Source: Xanthomonas sp. SI (GTDB lineage: Bacteria > Pseudomonadota > Gammaproteobacteria > Xanthomonadales > Xanthomonadaceae). Taken from it: DNA of 64,000 bases. The stretch covers positions 3,472,001 to 3,536,000 of the forward strand of contig NZ_CP051261.1 in the NCBI RefSeq assembly GCF_014236855.1. The letters run 5' to 3'. The notes under the pieces are model-generated. The model ran no database searches, was not told the DNA's origin, and saw nothing but the letters and a program-made list of their open reading frames with translations. Of the stretch, positions 16,177 through 23,775 are shown piece after piece (the first letter of the stretch is position 1; each line of letters begins with the position of its first letter). The translations under genes were made by a program, and so were the position numbers.

Positions 16177-17886
16177 ATGTCGACGTTCCAACGCGTGCGG
16201 ATCAGAACCCGCCTAGCGCTTCTGTTTTCCGCCCTGGTCTTCGTCTCGATCGGGTTCGGGGTGTTTTCCGGCGCACAGCGTTCGATCTCCGATGCGGCGC
16301 GCGTGGCCCACACTCACCAGGTGCTGCGCAGCATCGACGAAGTGCAATCGACCCTGCTGCTGGCCGAAACCGCGGCGCGCGGCTACGAACTCACCGGCAA
16401 CCAGGCCTACCTCAGCAACTACCGCGACAGCGCCGAACGCGTGCCGCGGCATCTGGCGCAGCTGCGCGGCCTGGTGGTCGACAACCCGGTACAGATCGCG
16501 AACCTGGACATCCTGCAACGCATCGTGCAGGCGCGGCTGACGCAGATGCAGCAGATGCTCGAGATCTACCAGCGCGACGGATTGGACGCGCTGCAACGCG
16601 CGATGGCGCCGAGCGTGTTCAAGGATTCCAGCGCGATCCGCGACCACGTGCAGCAGATGACCGAGCTGGAGCAACAGCTGCTGCAGAGCCGCGACCGTTC
16701 CAACCAGCGCAGTTCCGATCTTCTGCTCGCGCTGGCCCTGGCCGGGATTCCGTTCGGCCTGGGCAGCGTGGGCGTGGTCTACGCGTTGCTGTTCCGCGAA
16801 TTGCGCAGCCGCAGCAATGCCGAGCAGGCCGCCTCGGTCGCCAACGAAAAGCTGGCCGCCAGTATCCGCGACCTGGAGCGCACCAGCGCCGATCTCAACG
16901 CGCTCAGCCGCTACACCGGTCTGCTGCAGAGCTGCGTGGACCCCAAGGAAGCGCTGGAGGTGACCGCGCGCATGCTCGCCGCGCTGATGCCCGACGCCGG
17001 CGGCAGCGTGTACCTGCTGCGCGCGTCGCGCGATCGCGCCGAATCCATCGTCGCCTGGGGCCAGGCGCCGGTGCGCAGCGAACCGGCGGTGGCGCCGGAG
17101 GAATGCTGGGCGCTGCGTCGCGACAAGGCGCACTTCGTGCACGCGCTGCGCCACGACTCGGCGTGCGCGCATCTGCTCGACGATCCGCAGGCGGTCGGCG
17201 CCAGCAGCGCCTGCATTCCGCTGTCCGCGCAGGGCACGCAACTGGGCTTCGTGTTCCTGGCCGGTCCCGGCCCCGGGCCGCTGCCGCGCATCGCCATCGC
17301 CGAGGCGGCCGCCGAGCAGCTGTCGTTGGCGCTGAGCAACCTGCGCCTGCGCGAATCGCTGCGCATGCAGTCGATCCGCGACCCGCTCACCGGCCTGTTC
17401 AACCGCCGCTATCTGGAGGAGTCGCTGAACCACGAACTGGCGCGCTGCGCACGCCGCTCGGTGCCGCTGTCGCTGCTGATGCTGGACGTGGACCACTTCA
17501 AGCACTTCAACGACCTGCACGGCCATGGCGGCGGCGACAGCCTGCTCGCCGCGGTCGGGCAGATGCTCGCCTCGCGGCTGCGCGGCGAGGACATCGCCTG
17601 CCGCTACGGCGGCGAGGAATTCACCGTGATCCTGCCGGAAACCGGCGCGGAGGCGGCGCTGGCGATCGCCGAGCAGATCCGCAGCGCCGCGCAGCAGATG
17701 AGCACCACGCTGGACGGCAAGGCGCTGCCGGGGGTGACGCTCTCGATCGGGCTGGCCAGCTATTCGCGCGACGGCGTGGTCGCCACCACCCTGCTGCGCA
17801 AGGCCGATGCGGCGCTGTACCGGGCCAAGCGCAGCGGCCGCAACCAGGTGCAGCAGTTCGATCCGGCGCTGGACGGTATGGGCTGA
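16177..17886 (+). CDS. Membrane diguanylate cyclase (CHASE3-like, GAF, GGDEF)
   Basis: A 569-residue protein that makes c-di-GMP. A first membrane helix (13-31) and a second (183-206) bracket a periplasmic helical sensor of CHASE3 type (ETAARGYELTGNQAYLSNYRD). A GAF-like domain occupies about 235-395, then the GGDEF domain 396-560 with DPLTGLFNRRYL, D437-V-D-H-F-K, and an active GGEEF signature at 478-482. The inhibitory I-site is intact: RGED (469-472) stands five residues before the GGEEF motif, so the enzyme should be under product inhibition. The signal sensed is unknown. It is a single gene upstream of the bactofilin, with a 212-bp gap. Confidence 0.93.
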   Translation: MSTFQRVRIRTRLALLFSALVFVSIGFGVFSGAQRSISDAARVAHTHQVLRSIDEVQSTLLLAETAARGYELTGNQAYLSNYRDSAERVPRHLAQLRGLVVDNPVQIANLDILQRIVQARLTQMQQMLEIYQRDGLDALQRAMAPSVFKDSSAIRDHVQQMTELEQQLLQSRDRSNQRSSDLLLALALAGIPFGLGSVGVVYALLFRELRSRSNAEQAASVANEKLAASIRDLERTSADLNALSRYTGLLQSCVDPKEALEVTARMLAALMPDAGGSVYLLRASRDRAESIVAWGQAPVRSEPAVAPEECWALRRDKAHFVHALRHDSACAHLLDDPQAVGASSACIPLSAQGTQLGFVFLAGPGPGPLPRIAIAEAAAEQLSLALSNLRLRESLRMQSIRDPLTGLFNRRYLEESLNHELARCARRSVPLSLLMLDVDHFKHFNDLHGHGGGDSLLAAVGQMLASRLRGEDIACRYGGEEFTVILPETGAEAALAIAEQIRSAAQQMSTTLDGKALPGVTLSIGLASYSRDGVVATTLLRKADAALYRAKRSGRNQVQQFDPALDGMG

Positions 17887-18098
17887 GGACAATCGCGTCC
17901 CAATGAGAAGGCGGAAGGCGCGCTGCGCCTGGGTGCCTGCCGCCCAGACCGCCGGATAAGGGAAAGCGTCCCATTCGATCGCGCTGCAGGCCGTGGATCC
18001 GCTCGCGGCGTACGAAGCGCGCTTTAGCGATGGTTGTCACAAAACCTGAGCGGTAGAGCGGGGATAGTCGGCTTTCCCCCGACTGGAGACGTCTTCGC

Positions 18099-18644
18099 AT
18101 GTCCATCTGGAAAGATCAGGGTACCCCGCGCAAGGATGGCCTGCCGCTGCCTGGCACGCCCGGCGGCACCGCAGTGCCCGAGCCACGGCCGGTCACCGAA
18201 CCGGCGCTCGGCGAGTCCGCGGTCAGCGTCGCCGCGGCCGCTCCCCTCCCCGTACGCGCCGCAGCGCCGGCGGCAAAGGAGTCGCTGATCGCTGCCGACA
18301 TCACCATCGAAGGCAAGATCGAAGGCACCGGCCACATCCGCATCGCCGGCAAGTTCAAGGGCGACGTCAACGTGCAGGGCGACCTGACCATCGAGACCGG
18401 GGCCAAGCTCAGCGGCGGCGTGCGCGCCAACAAGGTGATCATCGCCGGCGAGCTGGAAGGCAACATCGAATCGGCCTCGCAGGTGGAGTTGCTGGCCTCC
18501 GGCGCGCTGATCGGCGACGTCAAGGCCGGCTCGCTGACCGTGGCCTCCGGCGCGCGGATGCGCGGCCAGGCCGACTTCGGCTGGGAAGACGACAAGGGTC
18601 GCAAGGGCGGCAAGCCGACCACGGAGCCCGACGCCGGCGCATGA
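18099..18644 (+). CDS. Bactofilin (polymer-forming cytoskeletal protein)
   Basis: A 181-residue protein. After a disordered Pro/Ala-rich head (1-60) comes the bactofilin (DUF583) beta-helix, about 65-165: a ladder of short strands with Gly turns (IEGKIEGTGHIRIAGKFKGDVNV and further rungs) and a hydrophilic tail. Bactofilins assemble without nucleotide into filaments that place cell-wall or polar proteins. No TM segment is visible. The ATG at 18099 is preceded by GGAGACG. Its stop overlaps the start of the zinc-ribbon gene (ATGA), so the two are translationally coupled. Confidence 0.92.
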   Translation: MSIWKDQGTPRKDGLPLPGTPGGTAVPEPRPVTEPALGESAVSVAAAAPLPVRAAAPAAKESLIAADITIEGKIEGTGHIRIAGKFKGDVNVQGDLTIETGAKLSGGVRANKVIIAGELEGNIESASQVELLASGALIGDVKAGSLTVASGARMRGQADFGWEDDKGRKGGKPTTEPDAGA

Positions 18645-19009
18645 GCACGCCGCGTCCCGGCACCCCGGGGGCGACCCGGACCTGTCCCCACTGCAAGGCG
18701 ACGATCCTGGAAAGCGCCAGCGTCTGCCCGGCCTGCAAGCACCACCTGCGCTTCGACTCGGCGGTGCTGCAGCAATCGGCGGCGACCGCGACGGTGCCGC
18801 TGCGCGTGCAGGGCACCATCCAGCATCCTGCCGACGGCACCGCGTGGGAGTACACGGTGGTGGTGACGATCCGCAACGGCCGCGGCGAGGAAATCAAGCG
18901 CCAACTGGTCGGCGTCGGCGCGATGCTGGACGGCGAGGAACGCAGCTTCACCCTGTCGGTGGAGGCGACCCAGGCCAAGGGCGGCGGCAAGCGCGGGACG
19001 CGGCATTAG
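18641..19009 (+). CDS. Zinc-ribbon protein coupled to bactofilin
   Basis: A 122-residue protein starting at the ATG that overlaps the bactofilin stop. Residues about 11-32 form a zinc ribbon with two CPxC knuckles: CPHCKATILESASVCPACKHHL. The remainder is a beta-rich domain (TVPLRVQGTIQHPADGTAWEYTVVVTIRNGRGEEIKRQLVGVGAML) ending in a basic tail. I do not recognise a characterised homologue. The tight overlap suggests a role with the bactofilin, perhaps as an adaptor or regulator. Confidence 0.75.
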   Translation: MSTPRPGTPGATRTCPHCKATILESASVCPACKHHLRFDSAVLQQSAATATVPLRVQGTIQHPADGTAWEYTVVVTIRNGRGEEIKRQLVGVGAMLDGEERSFTLSVEATQAKGGGKRGTRH

Positions 19010-19025
19010 CCGCACTGGCTGGCGG

Positions 19026-19405
19026 TACCCTCATCCGCCCCTGCAGGGCACCTTCTCCCGACGGGAGAAGGAACAGCGGCTAGCCCCTCTCCCGCCGGGA
19101 GAGGGGTTGGGGTGAGGGTACGGCGCGAAGCGTCTCGCGGAATTGGGTGCACGAGGCTGCGCCCGTACCCTCATCCGCCCCTTCGGGGCACCTTCTCCCG
19201 AGGGGAGAAGGAACAGCCGACTAGCCCCTCTCCCGCCGGGAGAGGGGTTGGGGTGAGGGTACGACGCGAAGCGACTCGCGGAGTTTGGGTGCACGAGGCT
19301 GCGCCCGTACCCTCATCCGCCCCTTCGGGGCACCTTCTCCTGAGGAGAGAAGGAACAGCCGACTAGCCCGTCTCCCACCGGGAGAGGGGTTGGGGTGAGG
19401 GTACG
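19026..19405. repeat. Three tandem copies of a ~140-bp hairpin-rich repeat
   Basis: This gap between convergent genes holds no credible gene. The phrase TACCCTCATCCGCCCC recurs at 19026, 19166 and 19308 (periods 140 and 142). Each unit carries two hairpins: CCTTCTCCC...GGGAGAAGG and CCCCTCTCCC...GGGAGAGGGG, followed by TTGGGGTGAGGGTACG. Copies differ by a few bases, and the third has imperfect hairpin arms. The motif is common in xanthomonad genomes, but the triple tandem arrangement is notable. Confidence 0.9.
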
Positions 19406-19428
19406 GCGCCCGCTGTCTCACCCACCAG

Positions 19429-21069
19429 TCAGGGCAACACCCGCGCCAACAACTCCTCCACCGGCACATCCGCGTCCAGCGTGCCGAACGCCAGCCCGTG
19501 CGCGCCGGCCAGGCGACTGCGCACGAATGCCTCGGCAGCAGGACTGGCGCTGCGCAACAGCAGCGCCGCCTGCAACGCCAGCGCGATGCGCTCGCTGATG
19601 CGGCGCGCGGCGTATTCGTCCACCTCGCCGTTGCCGGCCAGCGGCGCGCGCAGCGCGTCCAATGCCTTGTCGTAGTCCGCGTTCGCACCCGCCGCGGTCT
19701 CCAACTCGGCCAGCAGCGCCGCCGCGCTGGCCGGCTCGCGCGCCAGCGCACGCAGCACGTCCAGGCACTGGATGTTGCCGCTGCCTTCCCAGATCGAATT
19801 CAGCGGCGCCTGCCGGTACAGTCGCGGCAACATCGATTCCTCGACATAACCCGCACCGCCCAGGCATTCCTGCGCTTCGTTGACGAAGGCCGGCGCGCGC
19901 TTGCACAGCCAATACTTTCCCAGCGCGGTGGCGATACGCGCGAATGCGGCCTCGGCCGGATCGCGCTCGGCCGCATCCACCGCGCGCGCCACGCGCATGG
20001 CGAACGCGGTGGCGGCCTCGGATTCGATCGCCAGGTCGGCGAGCACATTGCGCATCAGCGGCTGCTCGACCAGGCGCTTGCCGAACGCCACGCGATGCCG
20101 CGCGTGATGCAACGCCTGCGCCAGCGCCATGCGCATCTGCGCAGCGGCGGCGAGCATGCAGTCCAGCCGGGTCAGCATCACCATGCCGATGATGCGCGCC
20201 ACGCCGCGCCCTTCCGCGCCGATGCGTTGCGCCCAGGCGCCGGCGAATTCGATTTCGCTGGAGGCGTTCGACCAGTCGCCGAGCTTGTCCTTCAAGCGCA
20301 TCAGCCGCAGCGCGTTGAGCCGGCCGTCGGGCAGGCGCCGTGGCAGCAGGAAGCAACTCAGCCCGCCCGGCGCCTGCGCCAGCACCAGGAACCCATCGGA
20401 CATCGGCGCGGAGAAGAACCACTTGTGCCCGACCAGCGCGTACTCGCCGTCGGCGCCCAGCGGCGTGGCGACGGTGGCGTTGCTGCGTACGTCCGAGCCG
20501 CCCTGCTTCTCGGTCATGCCCATGCCCAGGGTGATGCCGGCCTTGTCGGCGATCGGCACGTCGCGCGGGTCGTAGTGCGGCGCGGCGGCCTTGTCCGCCC
20601 AGTCTCGCAGCGCCGGTTCCTGGCGCAGCACCGCGACCGCGGCATGGGTCATCGTCAACGGACAGCTGGTGCCGGCCTCGGCCTGGTGATGCAGGTAGCT
20701 CAGCGCCGCCCGCGCCACATGCGCGCCCGGCTGCGGCGTGTGCCAGGACAGGCCGGCCACGCCGTGGGTCTTGGCCGCATCCAGCAGCTGGTGATAGGCC
20801 GGATGGAATTCGACCGTGTCGATGCGGTGGCCGTAGCGGTCGTGCGTGCGCAGCCGCGGCCGGTCGCGATTGGCATCGAAACCGAGCCGGTACAGCGTGT
20901 CCCCGGCGAGCGCGCCATACGTCGCCAGCTGCGCGGCGAACGCTTCGCCGCCCTCGCATGCGACCGCGGCGCGCAGCACCGCATCGTCGCGCCACAGGTC
21001 GCGCGGCTCGAACGGCGGCGGCTGGTTGTCGACCACGTGCGTGGCGAAGGCGGGCAGGTCCCGTTGCAT
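19429..21069 (-). CDS. aidB: AidB-type acyl-CoA dehydrogenase
   Basis: A 546-residue flavoprotein, matching AidB (E. coli 541). Family marks: an extra N-terminal region before the dehydrogenase fold, GMGMTEKQGGSDVRSN, GHKWFFSAPMSDGFLVLAQ, and SIWEGSGNIQCLDVLRAL near residue 430. AidB is induced in the Ada response to alkylation damage and protects DNA; its enzymatic role is weak or uncertain. The start at 21069 has GGGAGGGAG close upstream; a longer start at 21099 lacks this. The gene is divergent from the four-gene repair operon with only 112 bp between, so a shared regulatory region is possible. Confidence 0.9.
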   Translation of the reverse strand: MQRDLPAFATHVVDNQPPPFEPRDLWRDDAVLRAAVACEGGEAFAAQLATYGALAGDTLYRLGFDANRDRPRLRTHDRYGHRIDTVEFHPAYHQLLDAAKTHGVAGLSWHTPQPGAHVARAALSYLHHQAEAGTSCPLTMTHAAVAVLRQEPALRDWADKAAAPHYDPRDVPIADKAGITLGMGMTEKQGGSDVRSNATVATPLGADGEYALVGHKWFFSAPMSDGFLVLAQAPGGLSCFLLPRRLPDGRLNALRLMRLKDKLGDWSNASSEIEFAGAWAQRIGAEGRGVARIIGMVMLTRLDCMLAAAAQMRMALAQALHHARHRVAFGKRLVEQPLMRNVLADLAIESEAATAFAMRVARAVDAAERDPAEAAFARIATALGKYWLCKRAPAFVNEAQECLGGAGYVEESMLPRLYRQAPLNSIWEGSGNIQCLDVLRALAREPASAAALLAELETAAGANADYDKALDALRAPLAGNGEVDEYAARRISERIALALQAALLLRSASPAAEAFVRSRLAGAHGLAFGTLDADVPVEELLARVLP

Positions 21070-21181
21070 GCATCTCCCTCCCAGAAGTGCGTGCCGCATT
21101 GTGGCCGATCCGCATACGTGCGGTGAACCGCCCGGCGTGGATTCTCATCTCCTGCACAGCGCATTGGACACAGTGGAGGGC

Positions 21182-22186
21182 ATGCCGAAACCCGCTTCCC
21201 AGGACCTGGTGGTGCTGCGCCCGGAAGGGCTGTACTGCCCCGCCGGCGACTTCCACATCGATCCCTGGCGGCCGGTGCCGCGCGCGGTCATCACCCATGG
21301 CCACGGCGACCACGCCCGTGCCGGCATGGGCGAATACCACTGCGCCGCCGCCGGCCTGCCGATCCTGCGCTGGCGCCTCGGCGACCAGGCCTATCGCGCC
21401 TACAACTACGGCGAACGCTTCGCGCTGGGCGCAGCGACGGTATCGCTGCATCCAGCTGGGCACGTGCTCGGCTCGGCGCAGGTGCGCATCGAAGTGGACG
21501 GCGAAGTGTGGGTGGCGTCGGGCGACTACAAACGCCAGCCCGACCCGACCTGCGCGGCGTTCGAAGTGGTGCGCTGCGACACCTTCATCACCGAGGCCAC
21601 CTTCGGCCTGCCGGTGTACCGCTGGCCGGACACCGCCGCAGTGGCGCGCGAAATCGTCGCCTGGCGCCACGAATGCGCCGCGCGCGGCGAGGCCGCGGTG
21701 CTGTTCTGCTATGCGCTGGGCAAGGCGCAGCGGGTGCTGGCCGAACTGCAGCCGTGGGACGACCAACCGGCGCTGCTGCATGGCGCGGTCGCCGCCGGCG
21801 TGGCGGTGTACCGCGACGCCGGCGTGGCGATGCTGGACACGCACCCGGTCGCCGAGATGGACAAGCGCGCCGACTATGCCGGGCAGCTGGTGCTGGCGCC
21901 GCCGTCGGCCGCGGGCAGCCCGTGGCTGCGCCGCTTCCGCCATGCGCAACTCGGTTTCGCATCGGGTTGGATGCGGTTGCGCGGCAACCGTCGCCGCCGC
22001 AACTACGACCGCGGCTTCGTGGTCTCCGACCATGCCGATTGGCCGGACCTGCTGCGCACGATCGAGGAAACCGGCGCGCGCCGGGTCATCGCCACGCATG
22101 GCAACACCGACGCGATCATCCGCGCCTTGAACGAACGCGGCGTCGCCGCCGAGACGTTCCGCACCGACTACGGTGCCGAGGAATGA
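21182..22186 (+). CDS. Ligase-associated MBL-fold DNA exonuclease (Exo)
   Basis: A 334-residue metallo-beta-lactamase/beta-CASP-like protein. The metal-binding signature is H39-G-H41-G-D43-H44 (THGHGDHA), with HPAGHVLGSAQV, SGDYKRQPDP and C-terminal VSDHADWPDLL supporting two-metal chemistry. It is the Exo member of the Lhr-Lig-Exo-MPE cluster known in Pseudomonas and other bacteria, and belongs to the 'DNA ligase-associated exonuclease' family. The next gene starts inside its stop (ATGA at 22183), the first of three successive overlaps. It should trim DNA ends for the ligase. Confidence 0.9.
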   Translation: MPKPASQDLVVLRPEGLYCPAGDFHIDPWRPVPRAVITHGHGDHARAGMGEYHCAAAGLPILRWRLGDQAYRAYNYGERFALGAATVSLHPAGHVLGSAQVRIEVDGEVWVASGDYKRQPDPTCAAFEVVRCDTFITEATFGLPVYRWPDTAAVAREIVAWRHECAARGEAAVLFCYALGKAQRVLAELQPWDDQPALLHGAVAAGVAVYRDAGVAMLDTHPVAEMDKRADYAGQLVLAPPSAAGSPWLRRFRHAQLGFASGWMRLRGNRRRRNYDRGFVVSDHADWPDLLRTIEETGARRVIATHGNTDAIIRALNERGVAAETFRTDYGAEE

Positions 22187-23775
22187 AGCGCTTCGCCGCG
22201 TTGTACCGGCAGCTGGACCAGAGCACCGCGACGCTGGACAAGCGCGCCGCGTTGGTCGCGTATTTCGAGCAGGCGCCACCGGCCGACGCGGCCTGGGCGA
22301 TCTGGCTGCTGAGCGGCGGCAAGCTGCGGCGCATCGCCAACACGCGCGAACTGCGCGAGTGGATTGCGCAGGAAAGCGGCCTGCCCGGCTGGCTGGTCGA
22401 CGACAGCTACGACCACGTTGGCGACCTCGCCGAAACCCTCACCTTGCTGCTCGACGATCCGGCCGCCGCCTCCGATCCGGCGCCGCTGCGCGACTGGATC
22501 GAGGAACGGCTGTTGCCGGTCGCCGCGCAGGACGAGGCCGCGCGCCACGCCGCGGTGCTCGCCGGCTGGCGCAGCCTGGCCTTCGACGAGCGCCTGCTGT
22601 TCAACAAGCTGCTCACCGGCGCGCTGCGCGTGGGCGTGTCGCAGCGGTTGGTGCAGCAGGCGCTGGCGGCGATGTCGGGCATCGACATCGCACGCATCGC
22701 GCAGCGCATGCTCGGCGCGTGGTCGCCGACTCCGGCCGCCTTGGAAGACCTGTTGTCGCACGAGGTGCTGGCCAGCGACCGCCAGCAGCCCTACCCGTTC
22801 TTCCTGGCCTCGCCGCTGGAAAACGACGTGGCCACGCTGGGCGCGATCGACGACTGGCAACTGGAATGGAAGTGGGACGGCATCCGCCTGCAGTTGATCC
22901 GCCGCGATGGCGAGACGGCGCTGTGGTCGCGCGGCGAAGAACGCCTGGACGGCCGCTTCCCCGAGATCGAGACCGCCGCGGCCACGCTGCCGCGCGATGC
23001 GGTGATCGACGGCGAACTGCTGGGCTGGCGCGACGGCGACATCGCGCCGCTGCCATTCACCGCGCTGCAGACCCGCATCCAGCGCCGCAAGCCCGGCGCC
23101 AAGACACTGGCCGACACGCCAGCGCGCGTGCTCGCCTACGACCTGCTGGAACTGGACGGCATCGACCTGCGCGAACAGCCGCTGGCGCAGCGCCGCACGC
23201 AACTGCGGGCCCTGCTCGACGCGCATGCCGATCCGCGCATCGTGCTGTCGCCACTGGTGCAGCCCGCGTCGTGGGAGGCGGCCGCGACGCTGCGCGAGGA
23301 TTCGCGCGAGCGCGGCGTGGAAGGGCTGATGCTCAAGCGCGCCGCGTCGCCCTACCAATCCGGGCGCCGCCGCGGCGACTGGTGGAAGTGGAAAATCGAA
23401 CCGCTGACCATCGACGCGGTGCTGCTGTACGCACAGGCCGGCCACGGCCGCCGCAGCACGCTGTACACCGACTACACCTTCGGGCTGTGGGACGGCGAGC
23501 AGTTGGTGCCGGTGGCGAAGGCGTATTCGGGCCTGGACGACAGCGAGATCCTGGCGCTGGACCGCTGGATCCGCGCGCACACCACCGAGCGCTTCGGCCC
23601 GGTGCGTGCGGTGACGCCGTACCACGTGTTCGAACTCGGCTTCGAAGCGGTGAACAAGAGCAGCCGGCACAAGTCCGGCATCGCGGTACGTTTCCCGCGC
23701 ATCCTGCGCTGGCGCCACGACAAGCCGTTCGCCGAGGCCGACCGACTCACCACGCTGCAGGCGCTGGCGCGATGA
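22183..23775 (+). CDS. ATP-dependent DNA ligase (Lhr-cluster type)
   Basis: A 530-residue ATP-dependent ligase. The helical N-terminal DNA-binding domain (1-200, with FNKLLTGALRVGVSQRLVQQAL) is followed by the adenylation domain with motif I WKWDGIR (Lys230 forms the AMP adduct), motif III (VLAYDLLELDG), motif IV (RGVEGLMLK) and motif V (WWKWK), and an OB domain (to PVAKAYSGL). It is not NAD-dependent LigA and lacks the polymerase and phosphoesterase domains of LigD. It overlaps the exonuclease gene by four bases and the helicase gene by four bases. Confidence 0.93.
   Translation: MKRFAALYRQLDQSTATLDKRAALVAYFEQAPPADAAWAIWLLSGGKLRRIANTRELREWIAQESGLPGWLVDDSYDHVGDLAETLTLLLDDPAAASDPAPLRDWIEERLLPVAAQDEAARHAAVLAGWRSLAFDERLLFNKLLTGALRVGVSQRLVQQALAAMSGIDIARIAQRMLGAWSPTPAALEDLLSHEVLASDRQQPYPFFLASPLENDVATLGAIDDWQLEWKWDGIRLQLIRRDGETALWSRGEERLDGRFPEIETAAATLPRDAVIDGELLGWRDGDIAPLPFTALQTRIQRRKPGAKTLADTPARVLAYDLLELDGIDLREQPLAQRRTQLRALLDAHADPRIVLSPLVQPASWEAAATLREDSRERGVEGLMLKRAASPYQSGRRRGDWWKWKIEPLTIDAVLLYAQAGHGRRSTLYTDYTFGLWDGEQLVPVAKAYSGLDDSEILALDRWIRAHTTERFGPVRAVTPYHVFELGFEAVNKSSRHKSGIAVRFPRILRWRHDKPFAEADRLTTLQALAR

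Noticed and set aside
19031..19366. Small frames inside the triple repeat (87 and 84 residues)
   Set aside because: Translations of the repeat on both strands; no initiation signals or family features.
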